Position numbers and translations under genes: made by a program
The notes under the pieces: model-generated
Database searches by the model: none
What the model saw: the letters and a program-made list of their open reading frames with translations, nothing else
What the model was told of the DNA's origin: nothing
Shown: one piece after another, positions 1 to 8,989 of the stretch
Numbering within the stretch: position 1 is the first letter of the stretch
Layout of the letters: every line of letters begins with the position of its first letter
Origin: Alphaproteobacteria bacterium
GTDB lineage: Bacteria > Pseudomonadota > Alphaproteobacteria > Caulobacterales > Hyphomonadaceae
NCBI GenBank assembly: GCA_018969425.1
Contig: JAGWYJ010000010.1
Location: forward strand, 1-64,000
DNA length: 64,000 nucleotides
Direction of reading: 5' to 3'

Positions 1-2
1 CG

Positions 3-656
3 GCGCACAGCCCTGACGATCATGGTGATCACAGCCATCATGATCACGATCATCATCGCCATGAAGACGATGGCTCTCGGATCGAGGCTCGTGTTCGCGC
101 TCTTGAAGAGATCCTCACCCGAAAGGGTTATGTCGACCCGGGCGCGCTTGATCGGCTGGTGGAGACCTATGAGAGCCGCATCGGTCCGCGCAATGGCGCG
201 AAGGTGGTCGCTCGGGCGTGGTCGGATCCAGACTATTGCGAGAGGCTGCGAACGGACGCCACCCGGGCGATCGCAGAGCTTGGCTATTCGGGACGGCAGG
301 GAGAGCACATGATCGCCGTCTTTAACGAGCCGGGGATCCATAACCTCGTCGTTTGCACGCTCTGCTCTTGTTATCCCTGGCCTGTCCTTGGCCTGCCTCC
401 GGTCTGGTACAAGTCGGCGCCATACAGGTCGCGTGCGGTGATCGATCCGCGTTCGGTGCTGGCGGAATTCGGCTTTCTTCCGAGCCCGGAGACGGAAATC
501 CGCGTGTGGGATTCGACGGCCGAAATCCGCTATCTCGTCGTCCCTGAGAGGCCGCCCGCGACGGATGGCTGGAGCGAAGACCGGCTCGCCTCGCTGGTTA
601 CCCGCAACAGCATGATCGGGGTTGCGCCCGCCTTGTCGCCGGAGGCCGCCTCGTGA
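3..656 (+). CDS. nthA: Nitrile hydratase alpha subunit, cobalt type (5' truncated by window edge)
   Basis: Frame is open from base 3, upstream of the ORF-track GTG at 159: ...[69 protein letters not shown]; metal-claw motif [17 protein letters not shown] (Thr variant = Co type). Confidence 0.95.
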   Translation, partial: AHSPDDHGDHSHHDHDHHRHEDDGSRIEARVRALEEILTRKGYVDPGALDRLVETYESRIGPRNGAKVVARAWSDPDYCERLRTDATRAIAELGYSGRQGEHMIAVFNEPGIHNLVVCTLCSCYPWPVLGLPPVWYKSAPYRSRAVIDPRSVLAEFGFLPSPETEIRVWDSTAEIRYLVVPERPPATDGWSEDRLASLVTRNSMIGVAPALSPEAAS

Positions 657-1312
657 ACGGTGCTCATGACATGGGCGGGACGATGGGGTTCGGGCCTGTC
701 AGGGATGAGCCTGAAGATCAGGTCTTTCACTCGGACTGGGAGCGTCGCGCCTTCGCTCTGACCCTGGCGGCGGCGGCTGCAGGGCGCTGGAGTCTTGATG
801 AAGCCCGGCAGGCGCGTGAGAGGCTGTCTCCTCCTGATTATCTCTCGAAGACCTATTACGAGATCTGGATCGCGGGTCTCGAGACGCTTCTGGCCGAGCG
901 GGGACTGGTGTCGCGGGCGGAGATCGAGGCCGGCCGATGTCTTGGACCTTCCGCGCCAGTCGAGCGCGTTCTCGAGCGCGATCGCGTCGACACCATGCTC
1001 GCCCGCGGCGGGCCGACCTTCCGCGCCGAGGGGCCGCCCTCGAGGCTGACACTGGGTCAGACGGTTCGCGCACGGAACATCCATCCGTCGGGGCACACGC
1101 GTTTGCCTCGCTATGTCCGAGGACGATGCGGCGTGATCTCGCATCTTCACGGCGCTCACGTCTTTCCCGACGCAAGCGCATCCGGGCAGGAAGGCGTCTC
1201 GCAGCCTCTTTACACGGTTCGCTTCTCCGGACGTGAGCTTTGGGGCGCGGAGGCGGATCCGTCCCTGACCGTATCGATCGAGGCCTTCGAGTCGTATCTG
1301 GAGCCGGCATGA
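653..1312 (+). CDS. nthB: Nitrile hydratase beta subunit
   Basis: [16 protein letters not shown]...[20 protein letters not shown]; overlaps the alpha stop. Confidence 0.93.
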   Translation: MNGAHDMGGTMGFGPVRDEPEDQVFHSDWERRAFALTLAAAAAGRWSLDEARQARERLSPPDYLSKTYYEIWIAGLETLLAERGLVSRAEIEAGRCLGPSAPVERVLERDRVDTMLARGGPTFRAEGPPSRLTLGQTVRARNIHPSGHTRLPRYVRGRCGVISHLHGAHVFPDASASGQEGVSQPLYTVRFSGRELWGAEADPSLTVSIEAFESYLEPA

Positions 1313-1677
1313 CAGGAACAGAGCAGTCTGGAGCGAGCCTTTCGCGTGGAGGTTCGGCGCCCGGAGATGTCGGATCGGAGCCTGTCTTCGATGCTCCCTG
1401 GGAGGCGCGGGCCTTCGCGCTGGCGGTCGAGCTCAATGCCCGCGGCGTATTCAGCTGGTCGGAATGGGCGCAGGGGCTGGCTCGGGAGATCGACACCCCC
1501 GATGAGGCGGGGGAGCCAAGGCCCTATTATGTGTGCTGGCTGAGCGCCCTTGAAGGCATGGCGACCGGGAAGGGGATAACAACCCGGGATCGCCTGGAAG
1601 AGCGCGAAGTCGCCTGGTTGAGGGCGGCCGAGATGACGCCTCACGGGTCGCCTGTGCCGCCGCCGGATGAGGTTTGA
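1309..1677 (+). CDS. Nitrile hydratase accessory/activator protein
   Basis: ATG at 1309 overlaps the beta stop (ATGA); FDAPWEARAFALAVELNARGVFSWSEWAQGLAREI...PYYVCWLSALEGM is typical of NHase accessory proteins. Confidence 0.85.
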   Translation: MTGTEQSGASLSRGGSAPGDVGSEPVFDAPWEARAFALAVELNARGVFSWSEWAQGLAREIDTPDEAGEPRPYYVCWLSALEGMATGKGITTRDRLEEREVAWLRAAEMTPHGSPVPPPDEV

Positions 1678-1747
1678 GCGAAATCCTTCGACGGACGGCG
1701 AGGCGCAGGACCCTGAGGTCGGGGATGATCCTCGCGGCCGATCTCCC

Positions 1748-2185
1748 TCACTCCGACCCTGTTGGGTCAAAGGTCAGCACAGCGCCGTTGATGCAGTAAC
1801 GCAGCCCTGTCGGCGCAGGACCGTCGCGAAAGACATGGCCCATATGGGAGCCGCAGGTCGAGCAGTGCACCTCTGTCCGGGGAAGGAGAAGTTTATAGTC
1901 TGTCTTGACGCCGACGGCGTCCGGCGCGACCGGCTGGTAGAAGGACGGCCATCCTGTCCCGCTGTCGAACTTGTGGTCGGATGCCCAGAGCTTGGATCCG
2001 CATCCGACGCACGCATAGGTCCCGGATCGCTTTTCGTCATTATGGTTGCCCGGCGTGAACGCTCGCTCCGTACCCTCCTGCCTGGCGATTCGATACTGCT
2101 CAGGGGTCAGCTTCTGTCGCCATTCCGCCTCGCTCGCAGGAAGGCGGCGAGCGGGGTCGCTGGGCGAGCGAGGGGATGAGGACAT
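1748..2185 (-). CDS. msrB: Peptide-methionine (R)-S-oxide reductase MsrB
   Basis: CVGCGSKLWASDHKFDSGTGWPSF...HCSTCGSHMGHVFRDGP...LRYCING. Confidence 0.95.
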   Translation of the reverse strand: MSSSPRSPSDPARRLPASEAEWRQKLTPEQYRIARQEGTERAFTPGNHNDEKRSGTYACVGCGSKLWASDHKFDSGTGWPSFYQPVAPDAVGVKTDYKLLLPRTEVHCSTCGSHMGHVFRDGPAPTGLRYCINGAVLTFDPTGSE

Positions 2186-2233
2186 GTCGACTTTCCCTGA
2201 CGATTTAAATGGGCTCAGATCCTTTAGGATCCT

Positions 2234-2683
2234 TCAGGATCCGTAGCTGATCCCGATGGTCTCAGCGACGCAGGCAGGCCTGTCCTTGCCCTCGATCTCG
2301 ACCGTCGATTCCATGGTGACCTGCTTGCCGCCCGCCCGCGCCTCAACGGCGAGACATTTCTGGCGAAGGCGTACGCGCGATCCCACGGGCACCATGTTGG
2401 TGAAACGGACTTTATTGGCGCCGTAATTGATGCCTCGAACGACGCCTTCGACCTTCATGACCTGCGAGGCGAGAAGCGGAAGGAGGGACAGGGTGAGATA
2501 GCCGTGCGCGATCGGATGTCCGAGCTCCCGGGTCGCCCGCTCCACATCGACATGGATCCACTGATGATCTCCGGTCGCATCCGCGAACAGGTTCACCTGT
2601 TCCTGCGTGATCTGGTGCCAGGGGGAAGCGCCGACATCCTGTCCGACGAGGGTCTCGAGATCGTTGAAGTGAATAGTGCGCAT
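2234..2683 (-). CDS. MaoC family (R)-specific enoyl-CoA hydratase/dehydratase
   Basis: FADATGDHQWIHVDVERA...PIAHGYLTLSLLPLL...INYGANKVRF hot-dog hydratase signature. Confidence 0.9.
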   Translation of the reverse strand: MRTIHFNDLETLVGQDVGASPWHQITQEQVNLFADATGDHQWIHVDVERATRELGHPIAHGYLTLSLLPLLASQVMKVEGVVRGINYGANKVRFTNMVPVGSRVRLRQKCLAVEARAGGKQVTMESTVEIEGKDRPACVAETIGISYGS

Positions 2684-2750
2684 GCGGTGTCTCCCTGACT
2701 GGCGATTGCGCCCGACAATAGGAAGCTCGTCGTCGAGCGCAAGCCGAACG

Positions 2751-4121
2751 TTAATCTTTGTCCGGATCGCCGGCGGAGGATACGGAAACAGGGCGAAGGG
2801 ACCAGATCGGCGTGAAAAGGGCCATCCAGGCGATCATGGTCAGCATGCCGAGGGACGGAACGAGGGCCACCAGATGGGGGCCGGCCTGATCGGCTATCAC
2901 GCCCATCAGGGCGGCGCCGACAGGAGCGCCGGCCATGAATCCCAGCTGGTAGATGGACAGGACGCGTGCGAGCAGAGCGACCGGGGCTGCAGCCTGGACT
3001 ATGCCGCGGCTCATCATGATTGAGACCCCTGAAGCGAGGCCCCACACGAAGACAAGCGACAGAAAGGCCCAGTAAGGGGCCGCACCGACCAGGATCAGAA
3101 TGCCGGCGGATCCGGTGAACTGGGCGATGAGAAGAAAACGTCCGGGTCGTGAGGGATTGCGCAGACGAACGATGGCGGCCGAAGAGCAGAAAGCTCCGGC
3201 CCAGAAGGTGACGAAGATGTTTCGCAGGCCTTCGGCGTCGGAATGATAGACGTCATGATTGATGATCGGAAGAATGACCAGAAAGGCGCCGATCACGAAG
3301 ACGCCGACACCGAACATGGAAAGAACCATACACAGGAGCACAGGGTCTCGTCTGACGGATTTCAGCCCGTCGGCGATATCCTTCAGCACGGTTCCCGGCG
3401 CTTCAATGTGATTTTGCACGACCCTGCCTCGAACAAGGAAGGCTGCGGCCAGCGCGCCAAGGCCCACGACGCCCCCCTGAACCCAGAGAAGAAGCCCGGC
3501 TGTGTCCTGGCTCGCCTGGCCGCCGATCCAAAGGCCCAGGATCTGGGCGGCGAACTGAGCCAGTGTTGCAAAGGCGACACCCTGGTGGAGAGTGATCTGA
3601 GATCCGCTTGCCCGGCGTCGTTCCACGATCTCATTGAGGATCGCGTCGCGCGCCGGCAGCATGAAGGCCCCGACTGTGCCCATCGCAAGAGCATAGAGCA
3701 GCATCATCCAGTAGGTGAGGCTGTCCTGAACGATGAACAGTCCCAGGAGCGCTGCAGGGGCGGCGGCCGCCAGATGGAAGGCCGTGAGAAGGGTCTTGCC
3801 TTCGGCTCGCTCGGCCACCACGCCGCCGAGCAGGATAAAGACGACGGATGGAGCGGCCAGAGCGGTCTGAGCGAGGCCAAGGAGCGTTCCCGACACCTCG
3901 AGTTCATTCTTGAGGAGAAATGGAAAGATCACCATCTGCATGCCGAAGGCGGCGAACCAGGAGATCTGCACGAGCAGGTAGGCCGGAAGCTCAATCAGCA
4001 CGCGAAGTTTGGGGATATGTGCGATCGCATCGCCCGCGATGAGTGCGGAGTTGACGCCGCTCACGGGCGACTGGGCGCCTTCCGTGATGGCTTCGTCGAG
4101 GGTGTCGAGGCGATGATCCAA
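2751..4121 (-). CDS. MFS transporter (EntS/DUF894-like)
   Basis: ~12 hydrophobic segments; FAAFGMQMVIFPFLLKNELEVSGTLLGLAQTALAAPSVVFILLGGVVAER. Confidence 0.85.
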   Translation of the reverse strand: MDHRLDTLDEAITEGAQSPVSGVNSALIAGDAIAHIPKLRVLIELPAYLLVQISWFAAFGMQMVIFPFLLKNELEVSGTLLGLAQTALAAPSVVFILLGGVVAERAEGKTLLTAFHLAAAAPAALLGLFIVQDSLTYWMMLLYALAMGTVGAFMLPARDAILNEIVERRRASGSQITLHQGVAFATLAQFAAQILGLWIGGQASQDTAGLLLWVQGGVVGLGALAAAFLVRGRVVQNHIEAPGTVLKDIADGLKSVRRDPVLLCMVLSMFGVGVFVIGAFLVILPIINHDVYHSDAEGLRNIFVTFWAGAFCSSAAIVRLRNPSRPGRFLLIAQFTGSAGILILVGAAPYWAFLSLVFVWGLASGVSIMMSRGIVQAAAPVALLARVLSIYQLGFMAGAPVGAALMGVIADQAGPHLVALVPSLGMLTMIAWMALFTPIWSLRPVSVSSAGDPDKD

Positions 4122-4244
4122 ATATCTCTCCGAGCGCCGCCATAGCCGGTTCGGCTGTCGACAGAAGGTCGTTTGCAGACGGAGTTTGTCCTAGAGCGCC
4201 GGGAGATGATAGGATGTCGGCTCGGTTGAGGAAAGGGTGTTGCG

Positions 4245-4667
4245 ATGCAGAGCGCGCGTCTGGTGGGAAGCTGGGCACTCTCCCTGTTTCTGGCGGCCAT
4301 GTTTTTCTGGCTTGCGGACCAGACTCTGTTTCCAGTCGGTTCGCAGGGAGCGGTCGTGTTCCGCCAGCTCGCGGAGATCTCGGGCTTTCCATATTGGGAT
4401 CCGACGGGGCGGGTGATCGTTGCGGGCCTTGAAATCTTGGCGGCGTGTCTTCTCCTGATTCCTGCTGCGCGCCTCTGGGGCGCGTGGCTTTGCGTGTTCG
4501 TCACAGCCGGAGCGATCGCCGCTCATGGTCTGTGGCTGGGGATTGAGATCCAGCTGAGCGCGGATCCGGTTCGCACTGACGGAGGTCAGCTCTTCAATTT
4601 GGCTCTGGCGCTCTTCGCCGCTTCGATCCTTCTCCTGAGGGTCCTGCCTCGAAGGCGCGAGCCCTGA
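4245..4667 (+). CDS. DoxX-like small integral membrane protein
   Basis: Four hydrophobic segments; VGSQGAVVFRQLAEISGFPYWDPTGRVIVAGLEILAACLLLIP. Confidence 0.6.
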   Translation: MQSARLVGSWALSLFLAAMFFWLADQTLFPVGSQGAVVFRQLAEISGFPYWDPTGRVIVAGLEILAACLLLIPAARLWGAWLCVFVTAGAIAAHGLWLGIEIQLSADPVRTDGGQLFNLALALFAASILLLRVLPRRREP

Positions 4668-4838
4668 CCCGGCGCTCTCATCCGGCGGTCGGACCGTCAG
4701 GTGAGGCGGGAGGCGCTTGGGACGGTTTTTCTGGTCTTTGTTCTGTCGTTTCGCTAGGGTCGAATCGCGGATCATGAGGGCGTCCCTGAGGGGGCCGTCG
4801 ATCCTCGGGAAGGGATTCGAAATCCGAAGCGGTCTGAC

Positions 4839-5318
4839 ATGATCTACGTTCCTGGCCTGTTCATCGCTCTGACGGCTCTCTGGCTGGCGCTGTCAGGCCA
4901 TGGCGAGGCGTTCATGCTGGGGCTGGCGGCCGCATCGGTTTGTCTGTCTCTAATTCTGACGATGCGTCTGAGACTGATGGGGCGAGAAGCCTCACCCTAC
5001 CATCGGCTGGCGCCCATGGCGCGGTACGCAGTCTGGCTTATGGGAGAGATCGTGAAATCCAACCTGGCGGTCCTTCACACGATCATCGAGCCGAGCGCGA
5101 GGCTTCGCCCCCGTCTGGTCGCTCTTGACGCTGATGGCCGCAGCGAGCTTGCGACGGCGCTCTTCGCCAATTCCATCACGCTGACGCCGGGAACGGTGAC
5201 CCTTGAGGCGGCTCGCGACGGTCTTCTGGTCCACTCCCTGCATGAGGGTGCGGACGAGCACGAGGAGTTCGCCCCGATGGCGGCGAAAAGCCTTCTGGCC
5301 GCTGACGGTCGGGGGTAG
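4839..5318 (+). CDS. mrpE: Mrp/Mnh cation:proton antiporter subunit E
   Basis: MnhE-like: LMGEIVKSNLAVLHTIIEP...LFANSITLTPGTVTLEA. Confidence 0.92.
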   Translation: MIYVPGLFIALTALWLALSGHGEAFMLGLAAASVCLSLILTMRLRLMGREASPYHRLAPMARYAVWLMGEIVKSNLAVLHTIIEPSARLRPRLVALDADGRSELATALFANSITLTPGTVTLEAARDGLLVHSLHEGADEHEEFAPMAAKSLLAADGRG

Positions 5319-5322
5319 GGCC

Positions 5323-5622
5323 ATGCTTGCAGCGGGTGTGGCCGGGCTTCTGATCGCCATGGGTCTGATGGTTGTGCGTCTGCTGCGCGGGCCGACGGCC
5401 TATGACAGGGTCCTCGCCGTCAATTCGTTCGGGACCAAGACGGTTCTCATGATCGCGCTGATGGGGTTCGCCGTCGGGCGACCGGATTTCCTGGATGTGG
5501 CGATCGTCTACGCTCTCATCAATTTCATTTCGACCATAGCCCTGATGAAGGTTTTCCGTTTGCGTTCTCTGGGCGAGCCCCTGGCCCGGCTGTCCATGTC
5601 CCGGGAGACCCCGGATGCTTGA
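5323..5622 (+). CDS. mrpF: Mrp/Mnh antiporter subunit F
   Basis: ATG at 5323; RLLRGPTAYDRVLAVNSFGTKTVLMIAL...DVAIVYALINFISTIAL. Confidence 0.9.
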   Translation: MLAAGVAGLLIAMGLMVVRLLRGPTAYDRVLAVNSFGTKTVLMIALMGFAVGRPDFLDVAIVYALINFISTIALMKVFRLRSLGEPLARLSMSRETPDA

Positions 5623-5947
5623 GGCGATCGCCTGGATCGGATCTGCCTTTATCATCGCTGCGGTCGGTCTCTCGATCGCAGGCGCAGTGGGCGTGTTGAG
5701 ATTTCCCGACGTCTACACCCGAATTCACGCCGCAAGCATCACGGATACCGGCGCCGCGAGTCTGATGACGCTGGGCATGCTTTTGATGGCCGGCTTGTCG
5801 CCTGCGGCGATCAAGCTCTGCATCGTCTGGCTGTTCATCATGCTCACCAGCCCTGCGGCCGCTCACGCGCTGGCGGGCGCCGCCTTCGGTTCGGGACATC
5901 GCCCGATCCTCGGGGATCCGCGACGGCCTTCGGAGGATGAGACATGA
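5615..5947 (+). CDS. mrpG: Mrp/Mnh antiporter subunit G
   Basis: GSAFIIAAVGLSIAGAVGVLRFPDVYTRIHAASITDTGAASLMTLGM. Confidence 0.92.
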   Translation: MLEAIAWIGSAFIIAAVGLSIAGAVGVLRFPDVYTRIHAASITDTGAASLMTLGMLLMAGLSPAAIKLCIVWLFIMLTSPAAAHALAGAAFGSGHRPILGDPRRPSEDET

Positions 5948-7020
5948 CGCGTCTCCTCGCCGCTCCGGAAGCCGAGCTGGTGTTCGCGGCTCTTCTTCTC
6001 ACCCTGCTCGCCGGCCTCGTCCTCGCTCTGCTCGCGGCGCGCTCCGTCTTGACCTGCATTCTTCTGATGTCTGTGTTCTCCCTCACGATGGCCCTCTGGC
6101 TGATGGTGATGGATGCGCCCGACGTCGCCTTTACCGAAGCCTCGGTCGGCGCGGGAGTGTCGACGATGATCCTCCTGGGAGCGGCCCTGTCATCGACGGA
6201 TGTCATCCCGTCAGTTCGACCCGGACGATTTTGGTTTCCCGCCGTCGCGTGCCTCGCGGCGTTCATCGGGATGGCCCTTGCGCTTTCGGACCTGCCCGTT
6301 TTCGGCGATCCCGGATCGCCGCCGAGCTCTTATGTGGGCCGTCTCTACCTGGAGCACACGCCCCATGACATCGGCGCGCCCAACGTGGTGACAGCGGTGC
6401 TCGCCAGCTATCGCGGGTTTGACACGCTGGGGGAGACAAGCGTCATTTTAGCTGCCGGGGTCGGCGTTCTCCTCCTTCTCGGCGGCAGCCTAAACAGCCG
6501 CGACCCGGTTTCTGAGGATGTCTCCCTTCGCATATCGGCTGGAAGCCCGGTCCTGTCGGTCGCCGCCAGACTTCTCATCCCCATTATCTGCCTCTACGCC
6601 TTTTATGTCCTCGCTCACGGAGAGTTCGGCGCCGGCGGAGGGTTTCAGGCGGGGGTCATACTCGCGGCCGCCTTGATTCTTCATGCGCTGGTGTTCGGCG
6701 TTCGCGAGACGATGAGGGCCCTCCCGGTGGGCGTCGTTCGCTCATGCGCAGCCCTCGGCGTTCTTGGATACGCTTCGATCGGCTTCATCGCCATCCTCCA
6801 TGGCGGCCGCTTTCTTGACTATGACGCCTTGCTCTCTCCGGTGTTCGAGGCGGGGCTTCCCTCGTCTCATCTGGCCGGAGGGCACCATCACTGGGGCCAG
6901 CGCCTCGGAATTCTCGGGATAGAGACCGGGGTCATGCTGGCGGTCGCGTCCACGATGACGGCGATCTTCTATGCCTTTGCAGGGCGCGTTTCACGTTCGG
7001 ATGAGGCGGGCGCGGCATGA
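5944..7020 (+). CDS. mrpB: Mrp antiporter subunit: MbhD/MbhE-like (MrpA C-terminal) domains fused to MnhB
   Basis: N-term DAPDVAFTEASVGAGVSTMILLGAA (DUF4040/MbhD-like) and PNVVTAVLASYRGFDTLGE (MbhE-like), then LLIPIICLYAFYVLAHGEFGAGGGFQAGVILAAALIL (MnhB). Confidence 0.9.
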   Translation: MTRLLAAPEAELVFAALLLTLLAGLVLALLAARSVLTCILLMSVFSLTMALWLMVMDAPDVAFTEASVGAGVSTMILLGAALSSTDVIPSVRPGRFWFPAVACLAAFIGMALALSDLPVFGDPGSPPSSYVGRLYLEHTPHDIGAPNVVTAVLASYRGFDTLGETSVILAAGVGVLLLLGGSLNSRDPVSEDVSLRISAGSPVLSVAARLLIPIICLYAFYVLAHGEFGAGGGFQAGVILAAALILHALVFGVRETMRALPVGVVRSCAALGVLGYASIGFIAILHGGRFLDYDALLSPVFEAGLPSSHLAGGHHHWGQRLGILGIETGVMLAVASTMTAIFYAFAGRVSRSDEAGAA

Positions 7021-7475
7021 CCCTCGCGCTTGCTCTCACGCCTTATGTCTACGGGCTCGGCTTTTTCATGATGGCGGCAGGTCTTCTGATCGCCCTGACA
7101 AGCCGCCATCTCATCAAGCGACTGATCGGTCTGGGAGTCTTTCAGACCTCGGCCGGGGTCTTCTACATTCTGCTGTCCAAGGTCTCAGGCGGGACTGCGG
7201 CCATAAGGCTTGAAGCTGACAGTCCTGCGGCCAGGTCTCTGGCCTCCAGGCTTGATGCGGCGTACATCGCGACCCACGGGGTGGACGGGGTCGTCTACTC
7301 CAATCCCCTGCCGCACGTGCTGATCCTGACCGCGATCGTTGTCGGGGCAGCGACACTGGCTGTCGGTCTCTCGATCATTGTCAGGATACGGGAGACCTAT
7401 GGGACGGTCGATTTTGAGGAGCTAGCCGCTCTGGAGGCGAAGGCCCTGAGAGATGGGCGGGAGGATGAGGCGTGA
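7017..7475 (+). CDS. mrpC: Mrp antiporter subunit C (NuoK-like)
   Basis: SRHLIKRLIGLGVFQTSAGVFYILLS...DPLPHVLILTAIVVG-like C-terminus (here SNPLPHVLILTAIVVGAATLAV). Confidence 0.9.
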   Translation: MTLALALTPYVYGLGFFMMAAGLLIALTSRHLIKRLIGLGVFQTSAGVFYILLSKVSGGTAAIRLEADSPAARSLASRLDAAYIATHGVDGVVYSNPLPHVLILTAIVVGAATLAVGLSIIVRIRETYGTVDFEELAALEAKALRDGREDEA

Positions 7476-8989
7476 GCCCGTTCGCCGGCGTTCAGTTCGC
7501 CTCTCCTGAAGTGATCCAGCACGCCCCGGCGCTGATGATCGCTGCGCCGCTGACGGCGGCGTGCGTCGCGGCGCTGTCTCCCAGCGCCCGCTGGGCCTGG
7601 TTCTCCTCTCTCGGGGGGGCGCTCTTCGCCCTCTGGATGGCGTTGTGTCTTGCAGCTGACGTCGCGCAGTCCGGCGTGGTCTCCTACGCCGTCGGAGGGT
7701 TCGCGCCGCCCCTGGGCATAGAGCTGCGTGTGGATGACCTCGGCGTCTTCTTCTCTCTGCTGGTCTCGATCCTGGGCGTGGCGACGTCCCTCGCCTCCGC
7801 CTCGCTCCTGCGTCTTGAACTGCCTGAGCGCGATCACGCCCTGATGCAGGCAGGATTCATGCTGGCCCTGACAGGGCTCCTCGGCCTTACGGCGACGGGT
7901 GATGCGTTTAACGCATTCGTTTTTCTGGAGGTCTCCTCGATCGGAACCTACGCTCTGGTGGCGATGGGCGCCTCAAGGGATCGTCGGGCTCTGACGGCGG
8001 CGTTTCAGTACCTGATCATGGGCACCATAGGCGCGACCTTTTTCGTTATCGGCGTGGGCCTTCTCTACTCCGTGACCGGCACGCTTAATATGACGGATAT
8101 GGCTGAAAAGCTGTCAGCCTCGTCCTCCGACCGGGCTGCGATTGCGGGTCTCGTTCTCATCACTGTCGGTCTTGCGCTGAAGGCGGCGATGTTTCCTCTG
8201 CATGCGTGGCTGCCCGGCGCCTATTCGGCGGGGCCCTCCGTGGTCGTCGCCTTCCTCGCGGGAACGGCCACCAAGGTCTCCGTATATCTTCTGATCCGTT
8301 TCCTGATGGATGTCGCTGGCGGCCTTGAGGGGGCAGGCGAGGGGCTGCTGAACTGGCTGATCGCACCCATGGCTGGGATCGCAGCGGTTGTGGCGTCGGT
8401 TCAGGCCGTCTTTCAGACTGAGACGCGGAGGATTCTCGCTTTCTCCTCGATTGCTCAGATCGGATATGTTCTTTTGGGCGTGACCTCCGGTTCGGTCGCA
8501 GGTCTGACCGCGGCGCTTTTTCTTCTGTTCGCGCACGCCATGATCAAGACCGTGATTTTCCTGTGTCTTGGAGCGATAGGTCATCGGGGCGCGCAACTGG
8601 AGACGCTGGCAGGGGCCGGGCGTGAGGCGCCCTGGACGATTACGGCTCTGGCGATTGCTATGCTGGGTCTGGCCGGGGCGCCGTTCACTGCGGGATTTCT
8701 CGCCAAGTGGCGATTGCTCGGCGCGCTGGCTGACGGAGGGCGGATCTGGGCGGTTGTCGCGATTGCCGTATCCTCGCTGACGGCCCTTGTTTATTGCGCT
8801 CGCATCCTCGAGACGATGGTCTTCCGCACCCGTCGTTCCTCGGCGTCAGGCGTCAGTGAAGCCTCGCCAGCGGCGTTGGCTGCAATCTGGTTTCTGGCGG
8901 CGTCAAGCGTCTGGTACGGGCTCGACGCCTCTGCGCTCTATGATCTTGCCCGCCAGGCGGCGGCGAGCGCCATGGGGGCCTCGTCATGA
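7472..8989 (+). CDS. mrpD: Mrp antiporter subunit D (NuoL/M/N-like), copy 1
   Basis: FLEVSSIGTYALVAMG, LKAAMFPLHAWLPGAYSAGPSVVVAFLAGTATKVSVYLLIR, LLFAHAMIKTVIFLCLGAI. Confidence 0.92.
   Translation: MSPFAGVQFASPEVIQHAPALMIAAPLTAACVAALSPSARWAWFSSLGGALFALWMALCLAADVAQSGVVSYAVGGFAPPLGIELRVDDLGVFFSLLVSILGVATSLASASLLRLELPERDHALMQAGFMLALTGLLGLTATGDAFNAFVFLEVSSIGTYALVAMGASRDRRALTAAFQYLIMGTIGATFFVIGVGLLYSVTGTLNMTDMAEKLSASSSDRAAIAGLVLITVGLALKAAMFPLHAWLPGAYSAGPSVVVAFLAGTATKVSVYLLIRFLMDVAGGLEGAGEGLLNWLIAPMAGIAAVVASVQAVFQTETRRILAFSSIAQIGYVLLGVTSGSVAGLTAALFLLFAHAMIKTVIFLCLGAIGHRGAQLETLAGAGREAPWTITALAIAMLGLAGAPFTAGFLAKWRLLGALADGGRIWAVVAIAVSSLTALVYCARILETMVFRTRRSSASGVSEASPAALAAIWFLAASSVWYGLDASALYDLARQAAASAMGASS

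Noticed and set aside
22-312. 96-aa plus-strand [18 protein letters not shown]...
   Set aside because: Out-of-frame reading of the His-rich nitrile hydratase alpha N-terminus
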